A DNA stretch of 64,000 nucleotides, taken from Alteromonas confluentis. GTDB taxonomy: Bacteria > Pseudomonadota > Gammaproteobacteria > Enterobacterales > Alteromonadaceae. The DNA lies in assembly GCF_001757105.1 (NCBI RefSeq), contig NZ_MDHN01000029.1, positions 310,001-374,000 of the forward strand, read 5' to 3'. Below, piece by piece: positions 54,468-63,690 of this stretch (the first letter of the stretch is position 1; every line of letters starts with the position of its first letter). A program made the position numbers and the translations under genes. Below the pieces are notes generated by a model. It was not told where the DNA came from and searched no databases. It saw only the letters and a list, made by a program, of their open reading frames with translations.

Positions 54468-56903
54468 TTACATACCGAAACGGTATTCGAACTTCAGCCC
54501 GATGGTGCGCGGGGTTAGCACATAGTGCGAGTATCCACGTTGCAGGTCGGTGCGATTCATTTCTGGGTCGAGGATATCACCCCAGTTCCGTGACGGGTTG
54601 GTGAACGCATACTTGTCGAACAGGTTGTTGATGTAGAAAGTCACATCCCAGTCGTCATCAGACAGCTTCGCACTTAAGTTGCTGAGTGCATAGCCCGGTA
54701 CCACTTCACCAAAGTTTTTAAGACCTAAGGTAGAGTATGAATCGCTCTGGGCAGTCAGACCATAGCTTAAGTCCAGGGCACGGCTCCACAGCTCAGTGGC
54801 GTAGTTCAGACCAACAGAAATCTGATGCTCTGGCGCACCCGGCAGACGATCACCGTCGTAAACCACATCGCCAGTGCTACCGAAGATACCGTAGGCGTCT
54901 GAGGTCATTTCTGTCGTCGCGTAGGAATAGGCGCTATACATGGTGAGTTCGTCAGTGAGTGAGGCACGAACGCTTAACTCGACACCTTTAGCATTGGCAC
55001 CGCCAGCGTTAGTGGTAATCCCTACCGCGCCGTTTTCAGTGATACCGGCAACTTGTGGATCATCCCAGTCTACGTTGAACACCGCTAGGTTAGTAGTGAG
55101 CTTGTTTTTCAGCCAGCTTGCTTTAACACCCACTTCATAGTTTGTGGTGGTATCGGCTTCGTACATGATTTCGTCTGCACGGGCACAAATCAGCTGGTTC
55201 TCAATTTCGTCTACGTTGTCAGGACATGCCGCCACCGTGTTTACGCCACCAATACGGAAGCCTTCACTTACCGTTACGTAACCCATCAGGTCATCAGTAA
55301 ACTGGTAGCTGGCGTTGAATTTCAGCAGGTTACCGTTGTCATCGCCCTCAGCCGTATTGGGTTCGAATACGATGGAGTCTGGATCGCGACCATTAAATAC
55401 AGTCTGGTATAACGGCAAGTCGGTATCGGATTCCGTTTCAACTTCGTACTTGTACTGACGCATACCCACCGTGATATCCAGCTTGTCTGTCACTTCGTAA
55501 CTCAGCTCACCGAAAATCGCCATTTCTTTCACGGCATCAATACCGTAAGAAATGTATTCAATGCTATCAGGACGCAGCGGGCCAGTAGCACCCCAGGTGT
55601 TAATGGCAAATTCATCGAAGCCTTCAGTTAACTCACGATAATCGCGGCGGTAGTCGTTTTTGTTGTAGTAACCACCCACAATCCAGCTTAGCGGGCCATC
55701 GTCGGTGGAAACCAGGCGCAGTTCCTGCGTTAAGTTTTCTTCTTCGCTGTAGCTTTGTGTCACACCAGAGAATGCCGGGAATTCTTCGTAGCCGTAGCTC
55801 AGACGAATTAGCAAGTCGGTAACGTCACCGCTAAGATCGCGGGTTGTTTTAGATTTACCGGTAGAAGAAACCAGCTCGGCGAAACCCAAATCTACGCTCA
55901 TTTCCAGGCTTAACAGCTCAGTTTCACGCTCCATGGGGTCAAGGAAACGAGATGCATTGTCGTATTCACCGACCAGCGAGCTCAGCGGGTTTTCGCTTGA
56001 AAGCGACTGATAGTGAGTATCGGCACTGGCACCAATATCGTCCTTCTGATAGGTGTATCCCAGTGTGGAATCAAACCAGTCAGTCGGCGCCCAACGCAGT
56101 TGCAGCTTGGCAGCCGTCTGTTCGAAGGTGTTGCCGTCTTCTTGTGAGTACAGGTTCGCTGCTACCGCTTCAGGATCTGAAAAATCAGGATCAGGCAGTG
56201 ACGTACCAGACTCACGAACGAGGTAATTGTAATCAATGAAACCAGGATCATCAGAGTAGTTAAAGGCGGCGCGGAAACCCAGTTCGCCTTCAATGATTGG
56301 CGCATTGAACACGAAGCCGGCTTCACCACCCATGCTGCCGCTTTCAGCAGTTTTATACAGGTCGCCGTTAATCGAACCGGATACAAAGTCCAGGTCGACT
56401 TTCTTAGGAATGTAACGAATAGCACCGCCCAGTGTACCGGCACCATAAAGCGTACCTTGAGGCCCAATGAGTACCTCTACACGGTCGATATCGAAAAGAC
56501 GCAGGTTAACAAATAGCGGTACTTCACCTACATAAGTAGCAACGGTACCGTTTGAACCACCGCCTGAAGAGTTGGTGTTAAGACCACGAACAATGATTGG
56601 CGATGAATCACGACCGCCTTGATCTGAAATAGTCAGACCCGGTACCCAGCGCGCGATATCTTCAATTTCTTCGATATCCTGCTGTTCCATCAGGTCATTC
56701 GTCACGGCAGAAATGTTAATTGGTACTTCTTGCAGTGAGCCAGCACGGCGAGTAGCGGTAACTTCAATTTTCTCAACACCACTATCGGCAGCTTCCTGCG
56801 CAAAAGCCGTTTGTGAATAAATAACGCCGCTCATGGGAATAAGCGCTGCAGCTACAGCTGTTGCAAGCTTGCTGACTTTCCTTTGTTCATTGCTTTTCAT
56901 CAT
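54468..56903 (-). CDS. TonB-dependent receptor heading the arginase-like cluster
   Basis: This 811-residue receptor has a signal peptide (residues 1-35, SQTAFAQE), a TonB-box-like VEKIEVTATRRAGSLQEVP, a plug with IARWVPGLTISD, IIVRGLN and the motif VEVLIGPQGTLYGAGTLGG, and a barrel ending IGLKFEYRFGM. The IGPQGTLYGAGTLGG plug is typical of a large group of marine receptors with unknown ligands. Two adjacent ATGs at 56903 and 56900 are both possible; I used the first, which has GAG 7 bp upstream. It probably imports the compound degraded by the secreted enzymes behind it. Confidence 0.9.
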   Translation of the reverse strand: MMKSNEQRKVSKLATAVAAALIPMSGVIYSQTAFAQEAADSGVEKIEVTATRRAGSLQEVPINISAVTNDLMEQQDIEEIEDIARWVPGLTISDQGGRDSSPIIVRGLNTNSSGGGSNGTVATYVGEVPLFVNLRLFDIDRVEVLIGPQGTLYGAGTLGGAIRYIPKKVDLDFVSGSINGDLYKTAESGSMGGEAGFVFNAPIIEGELGFRAAFNYSDDPGFIDYNYLVRESGTSLPDPDFSDPEAVAANLYSQEDGNTFEQTAAKLQLRWAPTDWFDSTLGYTYQKDDIGASADTHYQSLSSENPLSSLVGEYDNASRFLDPMERETELLSLEMSVDLGFAELVSSTGKSKTTRDLSGDVTDLLIRLSYGYEEFPAFSGVTQSYSEEENLTQELRLVSTDDGPLSWIVGGYYNKNDYRRDYRELTEGFDEFAINTWGATGPLRPDSIEYISYGIDAVKEMAIFGELSYEVTDKLDITVGMRQYKYEVETESDTDLPLYQTVFNGRDPDSIVFEPNTAEGDDNGNLLKFNASYQFTDDLMGYVTVSEGFRIGGVNTVAACPDNVDEIENQLICARADEIMYEADTTTNYEVGVKASWLKNKLTTNLAVFNVDWDDPQVAGITENGAVGITTNAGGANAKGVELSVRASLTDELTMYSAYSYATTEMTSDAYGIFGSTGDVVYDGDRLPGAPEHQISVGLNYATELWSRALDLSYGLTAQSDSYSTLGLKNFGEVVPGYALSNLSAKLSDDDWDVTFYINNLFDKYAFTNPSRNWGDILDPEMNRTDLQRGYSHYVLTPRTIGLKFEYRFGM

Positions 56904-57127
56904 TGGTGTACTCGTTTTATGTTGTTTGATTACCCAAAAGAAATGTACAAACCGCTTCTTGTTCTTTTTGGTCTTAGTAAATCTCCTCAGCGAATTAAGT
57001 ATGTGCTGAAGGATTTGCAACGAATACTGGCATTATTGCTATTTGAACTACGTTATTTGACGCAGAAAATGCTTTTACATCAATATGTTAAATAATTGTT
57101 TCAATATTGAAATATAGATTTATGTCT

Positions 57128-58693
57128 TTATCGAAAACGACTTTCAATGACATCTGTAAATGGCTGGTAGCGTTTCCAACGCCCTACAGATCGCTGATTT
57201 ATCGGCTCTTTTACCTGCATTTTGCTGGCCGTCGATACCGGTGCGGTGTTGTGTTCCATTGCCATACAGCGGTCGTCCCAGGGCAACCCGCAGAACTCGA
57301 TTAGCGCCGGAATGTGCTTTTCAGGTTCTGCGGTAAGCGCTTCGTAGCTCAGCAGCAGAAAGTTGTCGCTATCCACGGTTTGCCATTGATGTACCCAGGC
57401 GCTGAACTGCTGGTAAAAATCGGCGCAGTCTTCCAGTGTCTGGGTGTAGTGATAGTGAGGATTTTGAATGCTGAACAGTTGCCGGTAATTGCCTACACAG
57501 GTGTCCAGCGGGTCCCGTAGCAGGCAGAGTATTTTCGCATTCGGAAAGGCACGGCGAATGTACGGCAAATAAAAGAAATTGAATGGTAGCTTGTCGACAA
57601 AATGCTTGGTTTTGCCGATGTGTGCGGTGCGCTGCAAGTAGGCACTGGCGATAAGGTTGTAATCAACGGTTTCCGCTTGTTGCAAGGTAGGGACATCCAG
57701 CACCTGGTGTCCACCCGCGCCAGATATCTGCTTAAGCAGCATACTGAAATCTTGCAGTTCGCCCCCTGACGATACATCGGCATGACTACTCAGAATACGC
57801 TCTACCAGTGTTGTGCCAGAGCGGGGCATACCAACAATGAAAATGGGCCGCTCTGAAGTCGATTGAGACGGCGTACTCGCGGTTATCGCGTCTGCTTGGC
57901 TAAATTGTTCACTAAGATAACCAAATAGCGCCTTGTCAGCTTCGGGGTTGTACGGCAGGTCGCGCTGTTTTTTTGCTTTTGCATCACGCAGCACAGTAAA
58001 TGCGCGGTGATAGTCTTTTTGCTTCTCAAGCTCACGAGCCAGGGCATGGCTAAGATGCAGGGAAGGCTCCAGGGCCAGTTCGCTGTTGCTTAGCTTGTTT
58101 TGCAGCACCTGAATATGGGTGTGTGCCTGGTCGCCTGTGGTGAGCTCAGATAACGCAAAGTGCGCTTGATAGTAATCAGGGTCAGTATCGAGAAGCTGAT
58201 GCAATGCGTGTTGCGCTTTCTCTAATTCGCCGCAGAACTTGCAGCTTACTGCGTAGTTATACAGATACGCGGTGGTGGGGCTACGTTCCACAGCTTGAGT
58301 AAAATATTCCAGCGCCTTTTCGTGCTCATTACAGCCTGAAAGGGCCACGCCAAGCGTATCTGCCTGGTAGGCTGTTGTGGTTGCTGACGGCGGCACAGTA
58401 CCGGCGATAGCAAGCACCGCATCGGTTTGTCCCAGCAACGCATAAGCCCGGCACAGGGTTACCCGGAAGTCTGTCTTATCTTGATTTTTGATAGCGTGCT
58501 TGCACAACTCAGCCGCTTTTTGAAACTGTTGCAGGGAAAGATGAATTTGTGCAAGTAAGTGGTAGGCATCGCCGATAAGCAAGCGCTGCTGGATCAGGTC
58601 GACACAGATTTGGTGAGCTTGCTTGATGTCTCCGGCGCTGAACAAGGCATTAGCCTGCTTCAATCGGCCAGAGGCATCTAAATTTACTACCAT
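57128..58693 (-). CDS. TPR-containing sulfotransferase
   Basis: This 521-residue protein has tetratricopeptide repeats over about residues 8-265 and a sulfotransferase domain with the PAPS-binding motif IFIVGMPRSGTTLVERIL (about 284-301), followed by LLRDPLDTCVGNY, a second PAPS-contact region. It would transfer sulfate from PAPS to an unknown acceptor. It ends 6 bp before the response-regulator stop region on the same strand, so both are co-transcribed, regulator first. Such genes are frequent next to TBDRs in marine bacteria; the acceptor is not identified. Confidence 0.87.
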   Translation of the reverse strand: MVVNLDASGRLKQANALFSAGDIKQAHQICVDLIQQRLLIGDAYHLLAQIHLSLQQFQKAAELCKHAIKNQDKTDFRVTLCRAYALLGQTDAVLAIAGTVPPSATTTAYQADTLGVALSGCNEHEKALEYFTQAVERSPTTAYLYNYAVSCKFCGELEKAQHALHQLLDTDPDYYQAHFALSELTTGDQAHTHIQVLQNKLSNSELALEPSLHLSHALARELEKQKDYHRAFTVLRDAKAKKQRDLPYNPEADKALFGYLSEQFSQADAITASTPSQSTSERPIFIVGMPRSGTTLVERILSSHADVSSGGELQDFSMLLKQISGAGGHQVLDVPTLQQAETVDYNLIASAYLQRTAHIGKTKHFVDKLPFNFFYLPYIRRAFPNAKILCLLRDPLDTCVGNYRQLFSIQNPHYHYTQTLEDCADFYQQFSAWVHQWQTVDSDNFLLLSYEALTAEPEKHIPALIEFCGLPWDDRCMAMEHNTAPVSTASKMQVKEPINQRSVGRWKRYQPFTDVIESRFR

Positions 58694-58699
58694 TGCACA

Positions 58700-59593
58700 C
58701 TACCCTTCCGCTAACGTCCTGATGGCAATACCGGCAGCCGTGGTGCGGTTTTCAACTTTCAATTTGGAGAATACCTGCTCCAGATGTTTGTTCACCGTGC
58801 GGGCACCAATATCTAAAATCAGTGCGATTTCTTTATTGGTTTTACCGTTGGATAACCAGTACAGCACTTCGGATTCCCGGGCAGTAAGTTGCAATTTAGT
58901 CCGCAGCTTTTCTTCGCCGGAAATATTTTCCACCGCATGACTAATGCGGAATGTGCACTCACCATTTGGACGGTGGAACAGCAAGGCCAACTCACAGTCG
59001 CCGCCATCGTAGGGCACTTTTTGATTCGCCGATTTGTCGCTACCGTTGGTGAGAATTTGCTTCACTGCAGGTAACAGTGTGTCGTTAAACCAGTTGTCGG
59101 CATTGGGTATGCGAGACAAAAAATCGTGGGTTTGCGGCGTGGCCCACAAGAGCTCACCTGACTGATCCACGGCAAACAGGTTTTGCCCCATGGAGTCCAG
59201 AGCCTGCTGCGCGCTGGAGGCGATCTGCGCATTGTTCGCGTGAATTTTAATGCGCGCAATCAACTCTTCGGGATTAACGGGTTTGACGATGTAATCCACA
59301 CCACCAGCGTTCAGCCCTTTTAAGGTGCTTTCAGTGTCGGTGAGGCCAGTCATAAAGACCACGGGGATATGCTGCAGCTCGCGGTTTTGCTTCAACCGCT
59401 TACAGGTTTCAAAACCATCCAGTTTCGGCATGATGGCATCGAGAAGGATAATATCGGGTTTGATTTGCTCAGCAATGGTAATAGCCTGGCTGCCTTCCAA
59501 AGCTACAAGTGTGCTGATCCCTTCTTTTTCGAGAATATCGTTTATCAGACTCAGTGAGTCCGGAGAGTCATCAACTACTAATACCGTATACAT
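58700..59593 (-). CDS. LuxR-type response regulator with central unassigned domain
   Basis: This 297-residue regulator has a receiver domain (acidic pocket Asp8/Asp9, phospho-site Asp52 in LLDAIMPKLDG, conserved Thr in VFMTG and Lys in YIVKPV), a middle region of about 90 residues resembling a PAS fold (DSMGQNLFAVDQSGELLW), and a C-terminal LuxR HTH (LTARESEVLYWLSNGKTNKEI, RTVNKHLEQVFSKL). No histidine kinase is adjacent in the window. Because it lies between the arginase-like and urease genes, it may regulate nitrogen use, as two-component proteins often do near urea genes; this is inference. Confidence 0.88.
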   Translation of the reverse strand: MYTVLVVDDSPDSLSLINDILEKEGISTLVALEGSQAITIAEQIKPDIILLDAIMPKLDGFETCKRLKQNRELQHIPVVFMTGLTDTESTLKGLNAGGVDYIVKPVNPEELIARIKIHANNAQIASSAQQALDSMGQNLFAVDQSGELLWATPQTHDFLSRIPNADNWFNDTLLPAVKQILTNGSDKSANQKVPYDGGDCELALLFHRPNGECTFRISHAVENISGEEKLRTKLQLTARESEVLYWLSNGKTNKEIALILDIGARTVNKHLEQVFSKLKVENRTTAAGIAIRTLAEG

Positions 59594-59779
59594 AGTTACT
59601 CACAGAGTTAGTGTTGTCATCAATACTGGAGGATAGGCATATACTATACCTATAGCGGCCATAGGTCGATATGGGGAGTATTGCGTAGATTAAGCTAACT
59701 CATTGTAAATAATAGACTAATAACAAAGCACCAGGCTTTTTCGCATAAATTTACAATTACTTTAATCATCGACAGTCGT

Positions 59780-60700
59780 TTACTGTAGTAAATATTCCAA
59801 TAACGGGTGAGCCAGTCTGACGGTAATAGCAAACAGCAGAAATAACCATAACGTCATTGCAAGATATACCATGGCGGCACCGTAAATAGACGCATCAGGC
59901 CTGGAAAGTAAAGCGCCGAGAATGGCACGGCGGCCTTCAGAATGAATACTGGTTGTGGCATCACGGGCACAGAGATCCACCGGCAACTTTTCAACGTCTT
60001 TTTCGTCAGCGGTTTTCATTGCGTACACATCACTGCGAATTTCCAGCGCATTTGCCAGCTGACTGGAAAAAGCGCGCCGTAGCGGCGGCAGCCAGCAACA
60101 CATCAGCACACTGGCCAAGGCGCGCTTCAAATTATCCAGCCTACGGACGTGATTAAGCTCATGCAGAACAATAAGATGCAGTTCGTCTTTCGATGCAGAC
60201 GCCACCAGCCCACTGGTTACGTACACCTGCGGACTAAAGAAACCCGCACACCAGGCACTGACTTGTTCGCTGTCGACCACCCGATACAAGCTTTCCGGGG
60301 CACGCTTTGAAAATGATTTAAGCGCACGGGTATAGCGCGCATTAAGCCGCACCGTCCGAATAACAATAAGAATGGCGGTGGCAATAGCCACAACACCTAG
60401 CAGCAGCAAAATATGGCTGAATGATAACGATGCGGGTAAGTAAAGATAATGAGGACTGCAGTTACCATCGTGGCAATGGTCGCGCACCAGCCAATCTGAA
60501 AAAGCAGGAAATTGATAAAACCAAAGGGTGAAGGTAGCGACAACAACAGGGGTTGCCACCAACAACATCATGGTGTGAATTTGCAGCGACGGCACCAGCT
60601 TTTCCACCGGCCGCTTTATGCCCGCCCACAGACCAGATACGCACCAGGAAAGGAGTACAAGAAGAATTAACCAGCTGAACAGCTCTGTCAGTATTGCCAT
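59780..60700 (-). CDS. M56 family membrane metallopeptidase (BlaR1-like, short)
   Basis: This 306-residue protein has four membrane helices and the zinc-protease motif HELNH at residues 180-184 (VLHELNHVRRLDN). It lacks the extracellular penicillin-binding sensor domain that full-length BlaR1 has, so beta-lactam sensing is not supported. The start overlaps the BlaI-type stop by one base (TAATG), the standard repressor/protease pair. It probably cleaves or releases the repressor upon an unknown signal, perhaps a metal or substrate. Confidence 0.85.
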   Translation of the reverse strand: MAILTELFSWLILLVLLSWCVSGLWAGIKRPVEKLVPSLQIHTMMLLVATPVVVATFTLWFYQFPAFSDWLVRDHCHDGNCSPHYLYLPASLSFSHILLLLGVVAIATAILIVIRTVRLNARYTRALKSFSKRAPESLYRVVDSEQVSAWCAGFFSPQVYVTSGLVASASKDELHLIVLHELNHVRRLDNLKRALASVLMCCWLPPLRRAFSSQLANALEIRSDVYAMKTADEKDVEKLPVDLCARDATTSIHSEGRRAILGALLSRPDASIYGAAMVYLAMTLWLFLLFAITVRLAHPLLEYLLQ

Positions 60701-61143
60701 TATTTTTGGGTACCAGAATCCTTTTTAAACCGAGTTTTCATTGATTGGTGAGTGGCGTCGTCGCCCTGGTTCTCAATGTAAGACATAAAACCGCTAATCA
60801 TTACTTCGGAATTGCCATTGCCAAGATGCTGCGCAATGTCATCCATCAAGCGGCTAACAATGTCACTTTGCGACACTGCTGCGGTGTATACGTATGCGCG
60901 ACCAACTTTGTGCCTTTTGAGTAACTTTTTTCTGTGCAGGCGCTCGAGCGTGCTTTGCATAGTACTCAGAGAAAGTTGCTCCTCTGAAAAATAAAGCACC
61001 ATTTCCTGCGCACTAAGCTCCCCCTGCTGCCATACTAATTTGAGTACATCGATTTCTCGACTACCCAAAGCAGGAAGTGAGTCAGAGGCTTTTTTTCCGC
61101 CCAACCAGGCTGACAAATTCTGACAGAAGTTTTTCATGAACAC
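60700..61143 (-). CDS. BlaI/MecI/CopY family repressor
   Basis: This repressor of about 145-147 residues has a winged helix (SREIDVLKLVWQQGELSAQEMVL, LSTMQSTLERLHRKKLLKRHK) and a C-terminal dimerisation region with the possible protease-sensitive stretch before SDIVSRLM. The likely start is ATG 61137 (the open frame also includes a GTG at 61143). It is divergent from the receptor at 61250, with a 13-bp inverted repeat between. Regulation of that receptor is inferred. Confidence 0.88.
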   Translation of the reverse strand: MFMKNFCQNLSAWLGGKKASDSLPALGSREIDVLKLVWQQGELSAQEMVLYFSEEQLSLSTMQSTLERLHRKKLLKRHKVGRAYVYTAAVSQSDIVSRLMDDIAQHLGNGNSEVMISGFMSYIENQGDDATHQSMKTRFKKDSGTQK

Positions 61144-61176
61144 CGACCTCTTATCGGTTTTAAGGAATACCTCAAT

Positions 61177-61220
61177 ACTACGGGAATTGAATTTATCAGA
61201 TAGTGCGCAATTGACGTAGT
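61177..61220. promoter_or_regulatory. Imperfect inverted repeat in BlaI/TBDR divergent promoter
   Basis: ACTACGGGAATTG (61177-61189) and CAATTGACGTAGT (61208-61220) are inverted repeats with 11 of 13 matching positions and an 18-bp spacer. The location between divergent repressor and receptor genes suits an operator. It does not match the classical BlaI consensus TACAnnTGTA. Confidence 0.45.
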
Positions 61221-61249
61221 TTTAGCATTAAAAAAATCGAAGGAAAAAA

Positions 61250-63343
61250 ATGAAAATCAGTTATCTTGCCCTGCTTACCTCATTGTCGTTACAGGCACCT
61301 ACCTTCGTTTTGGCTGCCGACGAGCAACTAGAAAGCGGCAATGACAGTGACATAGAACATATTGAAATTTCTGGTCGCGACACTAGCTTGTTAGGCCGCG
61401 CTTCTACGGCTTCTGAAGGCATTGTCGGCAAAGAAGACATTAAACTTCGCCCTATTTTGCGCACCGGTGAAATTCTTGAGTTTGTGCCTGGCATGGTGGT
61501 GACCCAACACTCGGGCACAGGCAAAGCCAACCAATATTTCCTTCGCGGTTTCAACCTCGACCACGGCACTGACTTTGCCACTTTCGTCGACGGCATGCCG
61601 GTAAACATGCGTACCCACGGTCATGGCCAGGGCTACACCGATCTTAACTTCATCATTCCTGAAGTGGTGCAATCGTTGAGTTACCAAAAAGGCGTAAGCT
61701 ATGCCGATGTGGGTGATTTCAGCGGCGCAGGCAGCGCCAGCTTTCATACCCTGAGCAACACCGACAAAGGCTTGGTAAGTGCAATCTTAGGCGAGAACAA
61801 CTATGTGCGCTTTATGGCCATGGACAGCCTTGCCTTAAGCGATAAAGACAACTTATTTGTTGCCGCCGAGCGCAACACCTACGACGGCCCCTGGACAGAT
61901 ATCGAAGAAGATCTGGATAAAACCAACGTATTGGCAAAGTGGAGCCATGAACTGGAAGATGGCCACTTTGAGCTGACATTCATGGGTTACGACAACAGCT
62001 GGAACAGCGCCGACCAAATCCCCGGCCGCGCTGTGGATGAAGGCATTATTGATGCGCTGGGCTCGCTCGACACCACCGTGGGCGGCGAGTCTGATCGCTA
62101 TAGTTTGAGCACGGAATATAGCAGCGGTAATTTTACTGCCAACGCTTATGTGATGTCCTACTCCATAAACCTGTGGTCGAACTTCACCTACTTCCTTGAC
62201 GATCCAGTAAACGGCGACCAGTTCGAACAGGTGGACGACCGCACAATTTATGGCGGTAATGCGGCCTACACGTTTGAGCACAAAATTTTCGGGCACGACG
62301 CCTCCACCCGTGTGGGCGGCGAACTGCGCATCGACGATATCGACGAAGTGGGTTTGTATCACACTGCCGCCCGCGAACGCCTCGGTGCGATTCGTAGCGA
62401 CAGCGTTACAGAAACCAGCATTGGCGCTTTTGTGGAAAGTACCATTCACTGGTCGTCAGACTTGCGCACGGTAATTGGTCTGCGCAATGATTACTTTGAC
62501 TTTGATGTGAAAGATCGCCTCGGCGTGAATACGAATGGCGTAGATTTATCCACCAACAGTGGCAGTAACGACGACAACATGACGTCATTGAAAGGCAGCG
62601 TGGTTTACACCGTGAACGATAACTGGGAAACCTATCTGTCGGCCGGTCAGGGGCTTCACTCTAACGACGCCCGTGGCACCACCATTAATGTTGACCCGGG
62701 AACCGGAGAAACCGTTGAACAGGTAGATCCACTAGTACGCTCTACCGGGGTTGAAGCAGGTTTACGCGGTTTCGTTAACGAAAAACTCAACCTGTCGTTC
62801 TCGTTGTGGCAGTTAAAACTCGACAGTGAGCTGCTATTTGTTGGAGATGCCGGTAACACCGAAGCCAGCCGGGCATCAAAACGCAAAGGCGCAGAACTGG
62901 CGTTGTACTATCGCTTCGCGCCAGATTGGATGTTCGACTTCGAATACGCCTACACCGATGCGGAGTTCACCGACGATGCGCCGGAGGGGAATGACATTCC
63001 CGGCGCAATTAAAAACGTATTGCAAACTGGTGTATCAGTGGATTTAGACAGCGGCCTGTTCGGCAGCTTGCGAGCACGCTATTTTGGCAGTCGCCCGCTC
63101 ATTGAAGATGGCTCGGTAAGTTCTGATAACAGCACCATCGTGAATCTACGTGCGGGCTACCGCGTTAACGACTGGACCTTCCAGCTTGACGTACTCAACC
63201 TCACCGACTCCGATGCCCACGATATCGACTATTACTACGCATCGCGTTTGCAGTCTGACCCTGCAGACGCTGAAATCGAAGGCCTGCATTATCACCTGAT
63301 TGAGCCTCGCACCCTGCGCGCCTCGGTGATGTATCAGTTCTGA
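61250..63343 (+). CDS. TonB-dependent receptor beside the urease operon
   Basis: This 697-residue receptor has a signal peptide (residues 1-22, FVLAADE) and a distinct plug: ILEFVPGMVVTQHSGTGKANQYFLRGFNLDHGTDFATF, written here in parts as LEFVPGMVV, YFLRGFNLDHG and GMPVNMRTHGHGQG. The His-rich segment THGHGQG is a possible metal or ligand contact. The barrel ends TLRASVMYQF. It lies between a BlaI/M56 switch and a urease operon, and similar receptors are seen near urease genes in alteromonads by my recollection. A nickel or urea-related ligand is a hypothesis only. GAAGGA lies 7 bp before the ATG. Confidence 0.9.
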   Translation: MKISYLALLTSLSLQAPTFVLAADEQLESGNDSDIEHIEISGRDTSLLGRASTASEGIVGKEDIKLRPILRTGEILEFVPGMVVTQHSGTGKANQYFLRGFNLDHGTDFATFVDGMPVNMRTHGHGQGYTDLNFIIPEVVQSLSYQKGVSYADVGDFSGAGSASFHTLSNTDKGLVSAILGENNYVRFMAMDSLALSDKDNLFVAAERNTYDGPWTDIEEDLDKTNVLAKWSHELEDGHFELTFMGYDNSWNSADQIPGRAVDEGIIDALGSLDTTVGGESDRYSLSTEYSSGNFTANAYVMSYSINLWSNFTYFLDDPVNGDQFEQVDDRTIYGGNAAYTFEHKIFGHDASTRVGGELRIDDIDEVGLYHTAARERLGAIRSDSVTETSIGAFVESTIHWSSDLRTVIGLRNDYFDFDVKDRLGVNTNGVDLSTNSGSNDDNMTSLKGSVVYTVNDNWETYLSAGQGLHSNDARGTTINVDPGTGETVEQVDPLVRSTGVEAGLRGFVNEKLNLSFSLWQLKLDSELLFVGDAGNTEASRASKRKGAELALYYRFAPDWMFDFEYAYTDAEFTDDAPEGNDIPGAIKNVLQTGVSVDLDSGLFGSLRARYFGSRPLIEDGSVSSDNSTIVNLRAGYRVNDWTFQLDVLNLTDSDAHDIDYYYASRLQSDPADAEIEGLHYHLIEPRTLRASVMYQF

Positions 63344-63427
63344 CTGGGCTTATTTATACAGCGCGATACGAAGCGTCTAGCCATGTACGGTGCTTAGCTA
63401 TTTAGCTAGCGCCGGCAACACAAACAA

Positions 63428-63465
63428 AAACGCCCGACTATGCAGGCCGGGCGTTTGGTTTTTTG
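63428..63465. terminator. Bidirectional terminator between TBDR and urease genes
   Basis: Stem AACGCCCG/CGGGCGTT with a loop and TTTTTTG on the plus strand, and A-run mirror on the other side, lies between convergent stops at 63343 and 63493. Confidence 0.85.
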
Positions 63466-63492
63466 CGTTCTTTGCCGGGCATGTAGCCGAGA

Positions 63493-63675
63493 TCAGTCTT
63501 TTTTCTTGCTCAGACGTTTCAGGCCGTAAACACCGGCGCAAACCACCAGCGCAGCCAGCAAGCCGTAAAACAGGGCGTGATAGAATTCGTGGAACGTCGG
63601 GTTCAGCAGTTTGTCATCGTGGGCAAACGCCGACGCGGTGAACAGAGATGCAAATAGCGCAGAAATTTTCTTCAT
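63493..63675 (-). CDS. Small exported membrane protein at end of urease operon
   Basis: This 60-residue protein has a signal peptide (residues 1-18, TASAFA) followed immediately by HDDKLLNPTFHEFYH, a short His-rich stretch, then one membrane helix (about 35-52) and a basic tail RLSKKKD. AAGGAC lies 9 bp before the ATG. It lies 15 bp after the ureG stop on the same strand, so it is probably part of the urease operon. I do not recognise the family; the histidines suggest metal contact. Confidence 0.7.
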   Translation of the reverse strand: MKKISALFASLFTASAFAHDDKLLNPTFHEFYHALFYGLLAALVVCAGVYGLKRLSKKKD

Positions 63676-63690
63676 GGTGTGTGTCCTTAT

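Noticed and set aside
59780..61143. BlaI/M56 pair considered as a beta-lactam resistance system
   Set aside because: There is no beta-lactamase or penicillin-binding sensor domain; the neighbouring target is a TonB-dependent receptor.
61853..62449. 198-codon open frame on the minus strand inside the last TBDR gene
   Set aside because: It lies entirely antisense to a well-supported receptor coding frame, has no ribosome-binding site or recognisable domain, and its composition mirrors the receptor codons.
63390..63641. 83-codon plus-strand frame near the urease terminator
   Set aside because: It spans a terminator hairpin and is antisense to the small exported protein, with no ribosome-binding site.
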